A DNA stretch of 10,782 nucleotides from DATKDU01 sp035512595 (GCA_035512595.1 DATKDU010000180.1:1-10782), one strand, 5' to 3'. Shown: positions 1 to 6,650, counted from the stretch's first letter. Numbers and translations: made by a program. Notes: generated from the sequence alone by a model not told the origin.

Positions 1-875
1 TAGGCTTCGACGCTCGACGTTCCGCGATGCTCGATCGCTTTCTTTTCCTTCGGCAGCAGTTTCAGCCGAAGTGCGGATACGATCGCTTTGGAAATCTCGT
101 CCTGGATCGCGAAGATGTCGGTGAGGTCGCGGTCGTAGCGGTCCGCCCATACATGATCGCCGGCCTCGGCATCGATCAGCTGCGCGTTGATCCTGACGCG
201 CTCGCCGGACTTTCGGATGCTGCCTTCGAGGACGTGAGTGACGTTGAGCTGCCGGCCAATCTGGCCGGCCTCGAGCGTCTGCCCTTTCAAGGTGAAGGCG
301 GTGTTTCGGGCGATTACGGAAAGTGCCGAAACTTTCGACAGGTCGGTGATGATATCGTCGGTGATCCCGTCGCTGAAATATTCCTGCTCGGCATCTCCGC
401 TCAGGTTGATGAAGGGGAGAACGCAGATCGAGACCCGGCGCGCCGGTGCGCCTTTCCGCTCCCGCCCGGGCGTCGATTGCGCTGGAGTGCCGACGAGAAC
501 TGCGACGCTGCTCTCCACCTTGCGCCAGCCCGGAGCGCTCGGGTCGCCGGACCACCCGCTGAGGTCCGCGCACTGAATCTGGTTGAACGGCAGAGGCGGC
601 ATCGTTCCGTCTGTCGTGACCTGGACCAAAGTGCCAGCTTCGCGCGCCACTTCAGCCTCGGCACGAACCCACTGCGAGCGCGCCGCTTCTGCCGACCACA
701 GCACGACGACCGCTTTGGCCGAGCGAAGTCTTTCCTCGATGACGTCGGTGTAGGAGCGGTGCGCGGGCAACTCGTCGTCGCGCCACACGCTGTGACCGGC
801 GCCTCTGAGCGCGTCCACCACCTGCTCCGCCTGAGCTTCGGTCGACCGGCCGTAGGATACGAAAATATCGGCCAT
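1..875 (-). CDS. TIR domain / TolB-like domain fusion protein, C-terminus beyond the window
   Basis: The minus-strand frame from ATG at 875 stays open for 291 codons to the left edge with no stop, so the gene is partial. Residues 1-108 form a TIR domain: MADIFVSYGR at the N-terminus, then SVWRDDEL (29-36), DVIEERLRSA (44-53), VVVLWS (56-61) and QWVRAEAEVA (68-77). A linker (about 109-146) leads to a TolB-like domain of the kind found in COG5616 proteins, with CVLPFINLSGD (151-161), YFSDGITDDIITDLS (166-180) and HVLEGSIRKSGERVRIN (214-230). Family members usually continue into TPR repeats, which would lie outside the window. TIR domains mediate protein contacts or degrade NAD+. Glutamates E47/E48 sit in the helix where TIR NADases often carry the catalytic Glu, but I cannot tell whether this one is active. 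GGGAG lies 10 bases before the ATG. A terminator upstream (1101-1135) separates it from the glycine-rich gene. The domain assignment is firm; the biological role is unknown. Confidence 0.9.
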   Translation of the reverse strand, partial: MADIFVSYGRSTEAQAEQVVDALRGAGHSVWRDDELPAHRSYTDVIEERLRSAKAVVVLWSAEAARSQWVRAEAEVAREAGTLVQVTTDGTMPPLPFNQIQCADLSGWSGDPSAPGWRKVESSVAVLVGTPAQSTPGRERKGAPARRVSICVLPFINLSGDAEQEYFSDGITDDIITDLSKVSALSVIARNTAFTLKGQTLEAGQIGRQLNVTHVLEGSIRKSGERVRINAQLIDAEAGDHVWADRYDRDLTDIFAIQDEISKAIVSALRLKLLPKEKKAIEHRGTSSVEA

Positions 876-1017
876 TCAGCACTTACTCCCGTAGGACGTG
901 CTTGAACTAGAGCAATTTTCGAGATCACGAAAGCGGGAGGGGAAAAGCTGCGCTGGCATCGCGTTCGAACCTGCCGCGCTGTGGGGACGCCTATCCCAGC
1001 AGCAGATAACGACCATT

Positions 1018-1045
1018 AATGTCCGCTTATGTCGAAAGCGGACAC
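1018..1045. repeat. Dispersed imperfect palindrome, copy 1
   Basis: This 28-base element starts with AATGTCCGC and ends with TCGAAAGCGGACAC. It contains a perfect 8-bp inverted repeat, GTCCGCTT (1021-1028) against AAGCGGAC (1036-1043), with a 7-base loop. It aligns with two other copies in the window (4514-4542 and 8213-8241), sharing the outer arms, with one base missing in the centre. It lies in the gap between the TIR gene and the terminator of the glycine-rich gene. Confidence 0.7.
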
Positions 1046-1100
1046 TAAACTCAGGATCGAAGCGGTTGTACCGGCGCTCGCTGGAGCAGTGGAACATCGG

Positions 1101-1135
1101 CAAAGAAAAACCCCGGCGCCGCGTGGGCGCCGGGG
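1101..1135 (-). terminator. Rho-independent terminator of the glycine-rich protein gene
   Basis: A perfect 10-bp stem (CCCCGGCGCC at 1111-1120 with GGCGCCGGGG at 1126-1135) closes a 5-base loop. On the minus strand it is followed directly by a T-rich tract (TTTTTCTTTG, 1110-1101). It lies 26 bases past the stop codon at 1162, so it ends that transcript and isolates the downstream TIR gene. Confidence 0.9.
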
Positions 1136-1161
1136 CTTTGCCTGGTCATTGCCGACCTGGA

Positions 1162-1788
1162 TTAGCCGGTCGTGCCGGGGAAGGTCGTTGCAACCAGTGT
1201 CCCGTCCTGGATGGTCAGGCCAGCCGGTGCCAGCGGAATGATCCGCTCGCCGTCCGCAGACTTCACCAGCACGATGACGATCGTGCCGTCGGGCCTGGCG
1301 ACGATCCGCTGGACCGTACCGAGGGGGCCGTCCGGGCCAAGAACATTCATTCCGACCTGAAGCCCGTCGAGCGGCCCGCCGTTCACGGCAGTGGCCAGAA
1401 CGCTGTTCGGATTTGCCTTTTCGATCGCGATCAGAGCAGCGCGCTCGGACGCCTGGCTCTTCTGACGGGCGATTTCGCGGGCATCCGCGGCAATGCCGGC
1501 ATTGCCGGCACCAGCGCCATTGCCGAATCCAGAGCCGCCGCCAACGCCGCCCATTCCTCCGCCGGAACCAGAGCCGCCGACACCAAAGCCGCCGCCGCTG
1601 CCCATTCCGCCGCCCATTCCGCCCATTCCGCCGCCGGCACCGCCGCCGCCGACGCCTGCACCGCCACCGGCACCACCGCCGCCGCCGGCACCGCCGCCGC
1701 CACCGCCGCCGCCACCGGGCTGAGCGAGAGCCGGGGCTGCTGCCGCCAGGGCGATGCAGCTGATCGCCGCTATCATGAGTTTGCGCAT
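1162..1788 (-). CDS. Exported glycine-rich protein with PRC-barrel-like C-terminal domain
   Basis: The 208-residue protein begins with a signal peptide (MRKLMIAAIS..., likely cleaved after ALA at 20-22). A glycine-dominated low-complexity stretch (24-97) with GGM and GGA units follows, then a short charged helix (about 98-125, with EIARQK and SERAALIAIEKA). The C-terminal beta-rich segment (about 140-202: LQVGMNVLGPDGPLGTVQRI, IVIVLV, IIPLAPAGLTIQDGTL) resembles a PRC-barrel-like fold; that match is by eye. It is probably periplasmic or surface-exposed, with unknown function. ATG at 1788 is chosen because AGGA lies 8 bases upstream and the signal peptide starts exactly there; the frame extends to 1878 but has no support above 1788. 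An ECF-type promoter (1826-1855) precedes it and a strong terminator follows it, so it can be transcribed alone. Context suggests it is a target of the sigma factor encoded upstream. Confidence 0.85.
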   Translation of the reverse strand: MRKLMIAAISCIALAAAAPALAQPGGGGGGGGGAGGGGGAGGGAGVGGGGAGGGMGGMGGGMGSGGGFGVGGSGSGGGMGGVGGGSGFGNGAGAGNAGIAADAREIARQKSQASERAALIAIEKANPNSVLATAVNGGPLDGLQVGMNVLGPDGPLGTVQRIVARPDGTIVIVLVKSADGERIIPLAPAGLTIQDGTLVATTFPGTTG

Positions 1789-1825
1789 TGTACTTGTCCT
1801 TTCGAAAAAATTTCGTCCCACTAGG

Positions 1826-1855
1826 TAAAACGTTTGAAAGTTGGCAGATAATCCC
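1826..1855 (-). promoter_or_regulatory. Putative ECF sigma promoter of the glycine-rich gene
   Basis: On the minus strand GGGATTA (1855-1849) is followed after 16 bases by CGTTTTA (1832-1826). The motif and spacing match the site in front of the sigma gene (4424-4453), and the general layout of ECF promoters (GGAAC-type -35, CGT-type -10). A transcript would start near 1820, giving a leader of about 30 bases that contains the AGGA ribosome site. The prediction rests on two sites only. Confidence 0.5.
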
Positions 1856-1868
1856 AGCCGGCCGATTT

Positions 1869-3200
1869 TTAGCGGCACTCGCCGCAGATCAATCCGCGTC
1901 CAAATATCTTGTCGTCACCTTTCCGTCCGATATCGACGGCTTGCCGGTCCAGAACGGAAATGGGGTCGCCGGACTTGCCGGCCAGCCATAGCCGGCCCGC
2001 CACCAACGGTGCCGCAAAGGATGTGCCTCGCACCTTGACGAGCTTCCCGTCGAGGGAAGCGGCGAATATATCAGCTCCCGGAGCGGCATAGTCGATGTGC
2101 GATCCGCGACCCGCCTCAATCAGCGCCCGGTTCTTTCCATCAACCCCGGTGACGGCAATCACACCTGGGTAAGCCGCAGGGAACATCGGTGGCGCTGCAG
2201 GTCCCGCATTGCCGACCGGCGCCACCACATGCATCCCGCGGGCCCGAACCTGCTTGATTGCGCTGGCAACGATCGAATTGGGTGGGCCCACCAGGCTGAT
2301 CAGCACCACGGGGACATTCCGCGTCGCCATCCAGCCAAGCGCTTTCGCCAGTGCAAGCGAGTTTCCGCCCCGCGGATCGTTCCCGTAGATGTCGGCGATC
2401 AGCAGGGGGGCACCAGGAGCGCCGCTTCGGACTGGTCGGACCGCCCCCGCCAACGAGGCCACGGCGGTCGCATGTGGATCGGGCGCAGGCGCTCCCCGGG
2501 CGAAGCCCTGTTGAGCCAGGTTGGTGAGGGTCGCGGTTTTTCCGACCCCTCCGTCAATGATGCCGATCGCGGGGCTGTTGACAACCGATGATACTGCCAG
2601 ACTTGCCGCCGGCAAGTGCGAACCCGTTGCAACACCGCTTCGGACATGGAGATGATTGGGAGCGAATTGCGCGTGCTGCGCAATGCGCCGCAATTCCGCC
2701 AATGCTCTCTTCAAAGACTTTCCGGCCGGGGTCCGCAAAGTCACATAGCGCGTGCCGAGACCCTCGATCGTCTCATCGGCGACAATTTGGTACCCGTGGT
2801 TGCGGACCGCCTGCAAGCTTGCCGCACTGGGGTCGATGGCAATGATTTCGCTCCGAATCGCAGGAACGCGGTCGATCATCTCGAGAAGCCGCGGATGCGC
2901 TTTGACCAGGCCTTCCAGACGGGCGAAATGGGCTTGCGCGATTGATCGGGCCATCTCGAACGCAGTGTTGGAGCTGCCGCGCCCGTCCGCTGCATTGTTC
3001 CTTCCAAAAGGGCCCGAGATTCCGTCCTGGGCGGTCGAGCCCCTGTCCCCGGCTCCGGCTGGCGGGGCCGGGACATTAGCGGGTGCAGCGCCAGTCGGTT
3101 GCGCGCTGCGGCCAGCGCCGCCCGGCTGGGCTGCTCCTGCAACAGCAGCGGCCGCGACCAGCAATCCGCCGACGAGCCATGCTGGAGTCCCAAATTTCAT
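1869..3200 (-). CDS. Exported subtilisin-like serine protease (peptidase S8)
   Basis: The 443-residue protein carries the S8 catalytic triad: Asp216 in AIGIIDGGV, His243 in DPHATAVASLAG and Ser394 in GTSFAAPLVAG. The oxyanion-hole Asn331 is in VAPVGNAGP. An N-terminal hydrophobic signal (residues 7-24) is followed by a Pro/Gly/Ala-rich linker (about 25-80). Residues of about 125-185 (GYQIV, LGTRYVTLRTPAGKSLKRALAELRR, PNHLH) look like an I9-type inhibitory prodomain. It should therefore be exported as a zymogen and act in the periplasm or outside. Its ATG overlaps the anti-sigma stop codon in an ATGA junction at 3200-3197, so the two are translationally coupled. That placement suggests the protease serves the sigma/anti-sigma pair, either cleaving the periplasmic part of the anti-sigma factor or being the main output of the regulon. 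Family and catalytic residues are firm; the link is inference. Confidence 0.93.
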   Translation of the reverse strand: MKFGTPAWLVGGLLVAAAAVAGAAQPGGAGRSAQPTGAAPANVPAPPAGAGDRGSTAQDGISGPFGRNNAADGRGSSNTAFEMARSIAQAHFARLEGLVKAHPRLLEMIDRVPAIRSEIIAIDPSAASLQAVRNHGYQIVADETIEGLGTRYVTLRTPAGKSLKRALAELRRIAQHAQFAPNHLHVRSGVATGSHLPAASLAVSSVVNSPAIGIIDGGVGKTATLTNLAQQGFARGAPAPDPHATAVASLAGAVRPVRSGAPGAPLLIADIYGNDPRGGNSLALAKALGWMATRNVPVVLISLVGPPNSIVASAIKQVRARGMHVVAPVGNAGPAAPPMFPAAYPGVIAVTGVDGKNRALIEAGRGSHIDYAAPGADIFAASLDGKLVKVRGTSFAAPLVAGRLWLAGKSGDPISVLDRQAVDIGRKGDDKIFGRGLICGECR

Positions 3201-3913
3201 CGGGTCTCTGCGCCACTGGCCCAGCCCGAGTCACGGGCGCTTCGTTCCTCCATCGCGTCCATCGGATCTCCGGCCATCAATTCCTGCGCGCTCTGCATGA
3301 TCAGCGCGGTTGCGCTGCCCGCCTGCTGATACTCGAAGCCGCCATCAGGCTCGAAGGGAGCGACCAGCCTCAGCGCCCAGCGGCCATCGTCTCGGCAAGC
3401 GAGCCCCACCGCGTTCTGAGTTCGAAAGCTGCGGCAAGGGCCACCTTCTGGGCCAATGAAGCTAACCCCAATCTGAACCGGCGCATCGGATCCTTGTGTG
3501 GAAGCGAGTTGAACATCGAGGGCTCGAGCAACTTCCCCGTTCGCCACAAACACAGTGTCTCCGCCAAGGGGCAGGCTGTCGGTGGCGAGGCCACGTCCCA
3601 AGAGAATGCCCAAGACCAATGTTGCGGCGATTGCCGTCACGTTATGCCACCATGTGCGGCGGACTGGTGACTTTCGTTCCACAGCATAGGGGCGCGCGCT
3701 CGCGGACTGCTTCAAAAGCAGGGTCAGCCGCTCGGGTATTTCTTCGTTCAACGCCGGTTCGTACAGCGCCAACAGGCTCCGCCGGAGCAGCCGCTCCTCG
3801 GCAAGCCTCTCCTGCACCTGGGGGTTATCCGCAAGCGCAGCCTCGACCGGATCACGATCCTCGTCGGCGAGTTCGCCGTCCGCATAGGCCATCAGCGTTT
3901 CTCCGGTGATCAT
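3197..3913 (-). CDS. Transmembrane anti-sigma factor
   Basis: The 238-residue protein opens with the anti-sigma N-terminal pattern LMAYADGEL followed by a helical ADEDRDPVEAALADNPQVQERLAEE region (residues 7-40). A single membrane helix lies at about 91-109 (NVTAIAATLVLGILLGRGL), and the C-terminal domain of about 130 residues should be periplasmic. The HxxxCxxC zinc motif of ZAS-type anti-sigma factors is absent; the only cysteines (160, 173) are beyond the membrane helix. Start ATG at 3913 overlaps the sigma stop (ATGA) and has GGAG just upstream, although the frame continues to 4033. The role is to hold the ECF sigma factor at the inner membrane until a signal releases it. The two periplasmic cysteines (GPC and LAC) could form a disulfide; that is a guess. 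Confidence 0.9.
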   Translation of the reverse strand: MITGETLMAYADGELADEDRDPVEAALADNPQVQERLAEERLLRRSLLALYEPALNEEIPERLTLLLKQSASARPYAVERKSPVRRTWWHNVTAIAATLVLGILLGRGLATDSLPLGGDTVFVANGEVARALDVQLASTQGSDAPVQIGVSFIGPEGGPCRSFRTQNAVGLACRDDGRWALRLVAPFEPDGGFEYQQAGSATALIMQSAQELMAGDPMDAMEERSARDSGWASGAETR

Positions 3914-4398
3914 CGTGCCGGCTCCAACGAGGTGATGAGAGCTTTGCGCGCTCGGAAAAGCCGGGATGTCAGCGTGCCGATAGGGATATTCAGAAGGGCG
4001 GCTGCTTCCCGGTATGAAAGGCCCTCGATCCACACGAGGGCCACAAGTTCTCTCTGCTCGGCGGGCAGCGCCTGCATCGCCGAGTGAAGGTCCATCCGAC
4101 GCAGTTGATCAAAGGCCGGTGGCGAGCCCTGCTGCACCCCATCCGCTGCCTCGAGCGGCGCAAAGTGGGCAGCCCGGCGGTTGCTGCTCCGCTGCTCGTC
4201 GATCCAGCAATTTCGCATGATCATGTACATCCACGCATCCAACCGAGTGCCTTCCTGCCACTGCGAGCGGGACTTCAACGCCCTTTCGATCACCACCTGA
4301 CAAAGATCGTCCGCTTCAATGACGTCTCGCGTAAGCGAACGGGCAAATCGACGCAGACGCGGCAGCAAGTTCAGCAACTCGCCCTCAAACTTCTGCAA
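3910..4398 (-). CDS. ECF-family RNA polymerase sigma factor
   Basis: From the TTG at 4398 this is a 162-residue ECF sigma factor. Region 2 covers about residues 5-72 (LLPRLRRFARSLTRD, EADDLCQVVIERAL, LDAWMYMIMRNCWIDEQR) and region 4 about 104-157 (MQALPAEQRELVALVWIEGLSYREAAALLNIPIGTLTSRLFRARKAL; helix-turn-helix). It directs RNA polymerase to stress-type promoters. TTG is preferred because GGAG lies 6 bases before it, the protein then has normal ECF length and N-terminus, and an ECF-like promoter at 4424-4453 would start the transcript inside the longer frame. The frame is open up to an ATG at 4542 (210 residues), but that ATG is the edge of a dispersed repeat and the added 48 residues look non-coding. 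The stop overlaps the anti-sigma ATG. Identity is firm; the start is moderately supported. Confidence 0.9.
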   Translation of the reverse strand: MQKFEGELLNLLPRLRRFARSLTRDVIEADDLCQVVIERALKSRSQWQEGTRLDAWMYMIMRNCWIDEQRSSNRRAAHFAPLEAADGVQQGSPPAFDQLRRMDLHSAMQALPAEQRELVALVWIEGLSYREAAALLNIPIGTLTSRLFRARKALITSLEPAR

Positions 4399-4423
4399 CC
4401 TTTGCTCCGTTCGGTTCTGATGA

Positions 4424-4453
4424 TTAAACGATTGGGGACGGAGATTTAATTCC
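4424..4453 (-). promoter_or_regulatory. Putative autoregulatory ECF promoter of the sigma operon
   Basis: On the minus strand GGAATTA (4453-4447), a 16-base spacer, then CGTTTAA (4430-4424). The same motif with the same spacer occurs upstream of the glycine-rich gene at 1826-1855. Transcription would begin near 4418, about 20 bases before the TTG start and just ahead of its GGAG site. ECF sigma factors commonly transcribe their own operon, which fits this placement. Confidence 0.5.
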
Positions 4454-4513
4454 ACCGGATTAACAGAAGACCGCCGCTGTGTGAGCAACGGGCTGCTGCC
4501 GCCCTCACGGACC

Positions 4514-4542
4514 AATGTCCGCAATGGGTCGAAACCAGACAT
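4514..4542. repeat. Dispersed imperfect palindrome, copy 2
   Basis: This 29-base element reads AATGTCCGC, then AATGGG, then TCGAAACCAGACAT. It differs from copy 3 (8213-8241) at five positions and from copy 1 mainly in the centre. Its terminal CAT supplies the ATG at 4542 of the extended sigma frame, which argues that this ATG is part of the repeat and not a true start. It sits between the desaturase stop and the sigma promoter. Confidence 0.7.
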
Positions 4543-4578
4543 AAGCCTCTAGTGTCTCGAATGGGTGGAACGCGGGGG

Positions 4579-5712
4579 CTAAATCGAACCTGGGCCGGCG
4601 TGATTGCTGCTTGTCGCTCCACATGCGGCGGCGAACGGAACCAGCCGCCTCTGGTCCTCATCCCACAGGGCCAGCCGGAAGGTCCTGACGGTGTCGCGGA
4701 TCGTTAGACGATTGAGTGGGATCAGTTCGGGTCGATCGGCCAAGACTTCGGGAAGGCGGTAGTAGGGAACGCGGCTTGCAAGGTGATGCACGTGATGGGC
4801 GCCGATGTTGGCGGTGAACCACCGCAATATCGCCGGAAGTTCGAGGTGAGAGCTGCCATGCAAGGCAGCTTCGTGAAACGACCATCGCGGGTCCCGCTCC
4901 CAATGCGCCTCTTCGAACTGGTGTTGGACGTAGAAGAGCCAGACGCCGACCGATGCCGCCAGCAAGGATACGGGGAGCTGGACGATGAGGACCGAGCCGA
5001 GCCCGAACTGGCCGGCAAGCGCAACCAGTATCAGTGCCGTTGCGGCGTTCGTCCCCAAAGCGCTTACCCAGTAACGCGAACCGGCCGTCATCAGGCCGAT
5101 GGGCAGGCGGTGACGTAACAGGAACAGATAGGCCGGGCCCAATCCGAGCAGCACCAGTGGATGGCGGTAAAAGCGGTACAGCATCTGCCGCCAACGACTG
5201 GTCGAATGAAACTCCCGAACCGTCAGGGTGTCGACGTCGCCAAAGCCACGGGCGTCCAGATTCCCGGCGCTTGCGTGATGCAAGGCGTGGGAACGAGCCC
5301 AGCAGGCATAGGGCGTCAGCGTCAGCACCCCCAGGCACCGGCCAACCCAATCATTGGCAGCCCTGTTGGGGAAAAATGCCCCATGGCCGCAATCATGCTG
5401 GATCAGAAATAGCCTGAGGAGCAGGCCGGCGGCGATCGGCACCAAAAGGAGCGCGAGCCAAATTCCGGCTTCGACCGCTGCAAACATCAAACCGGAAAGC
5501 GCCAGGAAAGGCACGAGAGTCACGGTGAGCTCGAAGACGCTGCGGGCGACACGCGGGCTTCGGTAGGGAGCGAGTTCGCGAACCAATTGCCTGGGATCCA
5601 CGCCATAGGCTCGGCCGCCATCGGTGGAGCACGAGACTTCCGGTGGAGTGGAACCTTCCGGTGGAGCGGAAAATTCGAATGAATTATGGCCGATGGCCGA
5701 CCCGTGTAGCAC
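4579..5712 (-). CDS. Membrane fatty acid desaturase
   Basis: Numbered from GTG at 5712 (377 residues), the protein shows the three histidine clusters that bind the di-iron centre: HDCGH (106-110), HALHH (142-146) and HHVHH (306-310), plus QHQFEEAHWE (263-272). Hydrophobic segments lie at about 63-102, 190-199 and 222-262. This is the acyl-lipid desaturase family that puts double bonds into membrane fatty acids with O2 and an electron donor. Conserved family sequence begins only at about residue 39 (DPRQLVRELAPYRSP), so the start is uncertain. The frame is open to a TTG at 5793, and a GTG at 5601 is also possible; none has a good ribosome site. A TTGACA hexamer (5747-5742) lies upstream without a convincing -10. 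The N-terminal part contains a short Pro-rich duplication (APPEGSTPPEVS). It follows pcs on the same strand, which fits a joint role in membrane lipid composition. Confidence 0.9.
   Translation of the reverse strand: MLHGSAIGHNSFEFSAPPEGSTPPEVSCSTDGGRAYGVDPRQLVRELAPYRSPRVARSVFELTVTLVPFLALSGLMFAAVEAGIWLALLLVPIAAGLLLRLFLIQHDCGHGAFFPNRAANDWVGRCLGVLTLTPYACWARSHALHHASAGNLDARGFGDVDTLTVREFHSTSRWRQMLYRFYRHPLVLLGLGPAYLFLLRHRLPIGLMTAGSRYWVSALGTNAATALILVALAGQFGLGSVLIVQLPVSLLAASVGVWLFYVQHQFEEAHWERDPRWSFHEAALHGSSHLELPAILRWFTANIGAHHVHHLASRVPYYRLPEVLADRPELIPLNRLTIRDTVRTFRLALWDEDQRRLVPFAAACGATSSNHAGPGSI
5638..5673. repeat. 18-bp tandem duplication in the desaturase 5' region
   Basis: Two adjacent 18-base units (5638-5655 and 5656-5673) share TTCCGGTGGAG and then diverge slightly (TGGAACC against CGGAAAA). 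A further CGGTGGAGC lies at 5622-5630. In the desaturase frame the units encode APPEGS and TPPEVS. The duplication precedes the conserved part of the protein and may lie in leader sequence. Confidence 0.6.
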
Positions 5713-5871
5713 TTGTCTCGCTTCTCTTGAGAGTTCTTGCCTGTCAACAGTTCGCCATAACGGCTGTTCCGTCGCCTGCCACTGGTAAAACAATGCGCCT
5801 GGCAGGCCAACACCGGCTTGCTACGCCCGGCGCACTGCGCTCCCTGTGGGGCGAGGATAGGGCGATAGCTC

Positions 5872-5899
5872 CTGAATTTCAGGTCGTCTGAATTTCAGG
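5872..5899. repeat. Paired CTGAATTTCAGG repeats at the 3' end of pcs
   Basis: The 12-mer CTGAATTTCAGG occurs at 5872-5883 and 5888-5899, 16 bases apart. Each is itself nearly palindromic (CTGAA-T-TTCAG), so the pair can also fold into one 12-bp stem with a single central mismatch and a short loop. The pcs stop codon (5897-5895) lies inside the second copy. There is no T-tract, so it is not a classical terminator; it may be an operator pair or a slippage duplication. Confidence 0.5.
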
Positions 5900-6650
5900 C
5901 CGTTACGTTCTGCTGGTTGGTTCGTGGGCCGCGAAAACTCCGGAGCAGGCCGAGACCGACAAGGGCTGCGGCCGTGCTGAGCGAGATTGCGAGCAGCGCC
6001 GAGCCAAGCGCCTCCATGCTGCCGGTCAGGAGCAGGCCGGCGGTTGCAATCGCCCAGAGAGCCGACAGCGCCAGCAGCCACCGGCCATAGTCAAGGACCC
6101 GGAACGGGTGCACGAAATGCACTGGCGCGAAGCTTGACGCGCATAGCAGCAGGATGACGGCGGCGGCGGCGGCCGGCTCGGGCCTTAAATAGAACAGGTA
6201 GAGCGCGACGATATTCCACAGGGCCGGAAAACCGCGGAAATAGCCGTCGTGGGTCTTCATGTCGCGGCGAACGAAGACATAGAGGGAGGAAAGCAGGATC
6301 AGCGCCGCAATCTCCAGCTCCCAGCCAGGCGGAAGGACTTGAGAGCGCCACATCAGCAAGGTCGGGATCAGCACGTAGTTGAGATAGTCGATAATCAGAT
6401 CGAGAGCCTCGCCATCGATGCGCGGCAGCAGCAGCTGGACTCGCGCCGCTCGCGCCAGCGTTCCGTCGATGCCGTCGATGGCAAGCGCGAGAAGCAGCCA
6501 GAGCATCGCTTCGGTCCAGCGCTGATGGTGGATCGCTTCGAGCGCGAGCAGTGCGAGCACGAGCCCGCTTGCGGTGAACAAATGGGCCGACCAGGCAAGC
6601 AGTCTGCCTGCCCGTCCGTCTTCGCCGGCCGGCGTCCCGTCTTCCGTCAC
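5895..6650 (-). CDS. pcs: Phosphatidylcholine synthase (CDP-alcohol phosphatidyltransferase family)
   Basis: The 251-residue, highly hydrophobic protein carries the CDP-alcohol phosphotransferase motif in the spacing typical of bacterial Pcs: D62-G63-x2-A66-R67-x12-G80-x3-D84-x3-D88. The aspartates bind the metal ion and the CDP-lipid. The flanking sequence (AWSAHLFTASG at 19-29, IIDYLNYVLIPTLL at 86-99, FRGFPALWNIVALYLF at 138-153, HFVHPFRV at 178-185) also fits Pcs. The enzyme condenses CDP-diacylglycerol with choline in the inner membrane to make phosphatidylcholine. It starts with GTG at 6650, the only in-frame start before the conserved region; no strong ribosome site is visible. It diverges from the phospholipase D gene across 90 bases, and the desaturase lies downstream on the same strand. 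Confidence 0.88.
   Translation of the reverse strand: MTEDGTPAGEDGRAGRLLAWSAHLFTASGLVLALLALEAIHHQRWTEAMLWLLLALAIDGIDGTLARAARVQLLLPRIDGEALDLIIDYLNYVLIPTLLMWRSQVLPPGWELEIAALILLSSLYVFVRRDMKTHDGYFRGFPALWNIVALYLFYLRPEPAAAAAVILLLCASSFAPVHFVHPFRVLDYGRWLLALSALWAIATAGLLLTGSMEALGSALLAISLSTAAALVGLGLLRSFRGPRTNQQNVTA

Noticed and set aside
401..928. Minus-strand 175-codon frame over the TIR gene
   Set aside because: It is in another frame of the TIR/TolB-like gene and is rich in Arg and Ser with no family resemblance, while the TIR frame matches conserved motifs throughout.
876..1103. Small minus-strand frame in the gap upstream of the TIR gene
   Set aside because: It overlaps the repeat, lacks a ribosome site and shows no coding-like composition; the gap is better read as leader plus repeat.
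898..1824. A 308-codon plus-strand open frame and a proline-rich plus-strand frame (1493-1723)
   Set aside because: Both are antisense to the glycine-rich gene; GGC/GGT codons read backwards as Pro, Ala or Arg codons keep the frames open. No ribosome site or recognisable domain, and the frame runs through the terminator.
5742..5747. Perfect TTGACA hexamer upstream of the desaturase
   Set aside because: No acceptable -10 hexamer lies 16-18 bases downstream, and a single hexamer is expected by chance in a window of this size.
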